Shown here in pieces: positions 8,162 to 8,832 of a stretch of DNA of 8,832 nt. The notes beneath the pieces are model-generated. The model was not told the origin of the DNA. It saw only the letters and a program-made list of their open reading frames with translations, and did no database searches. The stretch covers positions 1 to 8,832 of the forward strand of contig WGEM01000516.1 of the NCBI GenBank assembly GCA_015492755.1. Direction: 5' to 3'. The translations under genes were made by a program, and so were the position numbers. Source of the stretch: Gemmatimonadota bacterium (GTDB lineage: Bacteria > Gemmatimonadota > Gemmatimonadetes > Longimicrobiales > Gaopeijiaceae). Numbering within the stretch: the stretch's first letter is position 1; each line of letters starts with the position of its first letter.

Positions 8162-8653
8162 TCACTTGGCCGTGTTCTTGGAGAGATCCCACTTGCCCGA
8201 GGCAGCCTTCTTAACCTTTCCGGCGTCGTCCTCCAGATAGTACTGCCAGGCTATTTCGGCGTAATTCAGCGTGAGGGTCTCCACCGGCTTCCCGCCGCCT
8301 CCGCCCCCGACGGAGGATGAGCCGATGACGACATCCTTGAGCGTGTAGTCCATGAAGTGCTCGAGCTTATCCTTCACGTTCCTGGCGATGACCAGTTTCG
8401 CCTCAGGGAATACCGTGCCCTTACAGCAGTACTCGCTGATCTTCGGCGTAGCATTGTCCACGTACTTCGTGACGCTCAGGTCCTGGTGGATGGGTCGGCC
8501 CGACGTCCGGTTCTGATTCGACACGTCTCCGGTCAGCTGCGCCGCGACCCCGTGGCTGAACGAGAGGATCTCGATCCAGTCCTTGAAGCCCTCCACCGTA
8601 GAGTCGCCTTTGATTTCTTTTCCCCCATTGATCTGCAGAAAAATCGCATCCAT
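8162..8653 (-). CDS. hcp: Type VI secretion inner-tube protein Hcp (TssD)
   Basis: A 163-residue Hcp-family protein whose hexameric rings stack into the tube expelled by sheath contraction, carrying effectors to target cells. Family features are DWIEILSFSHGV (25-36), DLSVTKYVDNATPKI (58-72), a Cys pair at 76-77 where the family often has one Cys, YTLKDVVIGSSSVGGG (103-118), and PVETLTLNYAEIAWQY (123-138). Residues 116-121 are six glycines in the loop before the last strands. The C-terminal tail KVKKAASGKWDLSKNTAK is basic and longer than a bare Hcp core. The region is clearly more AT-rich than the left half of the window (8221-8280 is 34 of 60 G+C). It lies 58 bases after tssC with its own ribosome binding site, and 13 bases before tssE. 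Hcp in such positions is normally the most abundant product of the operon. Confidence 0.96.
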   Translation of the reverse strand: MDAIFLQINGGKEIKGDSTVEGFKDWIEILSFSHGVAAQLTGDVSNQNRTSGRPIHQDLSVTKYVDNATPKISEYCCKGTVFPEAKLVIARNVKDKLEHFMDYTLKDVVIGSSSVGGGGGGKPVETLTLNYAEIAWQYYLEDDAGKVKKAASGKWDLSKNTAK

Positions 8654-8664
8654 CTGAGTTTATT

Positions 8665-8669
8665 CTCCT
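8665..8669 (-). promoter_or_regulatory. Ribosome binding site of hcp
   Basis: AGGAG on the minus strand, within TAGGAGAATA, lies 11 bases before the ATG at 8653, slightly long spacing. The surrounding 58-base tssC-hcp spacer is AT-richer than the coding DNA. I see no convincing -35/-10 pair in it, so separate hcp transcription is possible but not shown. Confidence 0.6.
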
Positions 8670-8711
8670 ACCATTCGCGTGAGCTTGAATCGTCGAGGTC
8701 GCTGTGGCAGC

Positions 8712-8832
8712 CTAGCCAGCGGCAGGCGGTGGAAGCTCCGCCACGAGGCGCATGGACGCAGACAGCTCCTCCAGTTGGAAGTGTGGGCGGATGAACACGG
8801 TGGCGTTGTAGACACCGGGCTTGCCCGGCACC
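8712..8832 (-). CDS. tssC: Type VI secretion sheath large subunit TssC (C-terminal 39 residues)
   Basis: Only the 3' end is in the window. The last 39 codons read VPGKPGVYNATVFIRPHFQL followed by EELSASMRLVAELPPPAAG and a TAG stop at 8714-8712. The PG-x-Y-x-A-x-x-F-x-RPHFQLE-x-L-x-x-S-x-RLVAELP ending is the signature C-terminus of TssC (VipB), which with TssB forms the contractile sheath around the Hcp tube. The position immediately before hcp fits the tssB-tssC-hcp-tssE order, so tssB and other components are expected beyond 8832. Confidence 0.93.
   Translation of the reverse strand, partial: VPGKPGVYNATVFIRPHFQLEELSASMRLVAELPPPAAG

Overview
The window reads as chromosomal DNA from a GC-rich, Gram-negative (diderm) bacterium. 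A type VI secretion system requires a double membrane, and two exported hydrolases carry Sec-like and Tat-like signal peptides. The mix of an HSPE-type M14 carboxypeptidase, a Tat-exported glycosylasparaginase, a bacterial eRF1-like protein and a T6SS cluster would fit Gemmatimonadota or a similar phylum. That placement is inference, not something the sequence proves.

Layout. Positions 1-1317 (minus) hold most of a secreted M14 zinc carboxypeptidase whose C-terminus lies outside the window. Divergently, 1506-2186 (plus) encodes a small class I SAM methyltransferase that appears to be expressed from a leaderless promoter. It converges on 2211-3425 (minus), a Tat-exported glycosylasparaginase. 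From a second divergent region (3426-3637) the plus strand carries a 387-residue protein of the bacterial archaeo-eukaryotic release factor (baeRF) type. Its stop overlaps by 14 bases the stop of the operon arriving from the other side.

From 8832 down to 4788 the minus strand is the 3' part of a type VI secretion operon in the order tssC (C-terminal 39 residues only), hcp/tssD, tssE, tssF, tssG. tssE/tssF overlap by 4 bases (GTGA) and tssF/tssG by 37 bases, so the run is one translationally coupled unit. The products are the sheath (TssC), inner tube (Hcp) and baseplate wedge (TssE, TssF, TssG) of the contractile injection apparatus. No tssH/clpV follows tssG; the operon ends there.

The families are mostly known. 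The points worth a second look are the convergent overlap of tssG with the baeRF gene, the GGS (not GGQ) loop in the baeRF protein, the altered autoprocessing context of the asparaginase, the leaderless methyltransferase promoter, and a perfect inverted repeat upstream of the baeRF gene. I found no tRNA, rRNA, CRISPR array, insertion sequence or clearly new system. No gene-free stretch exceeds 300 bases.
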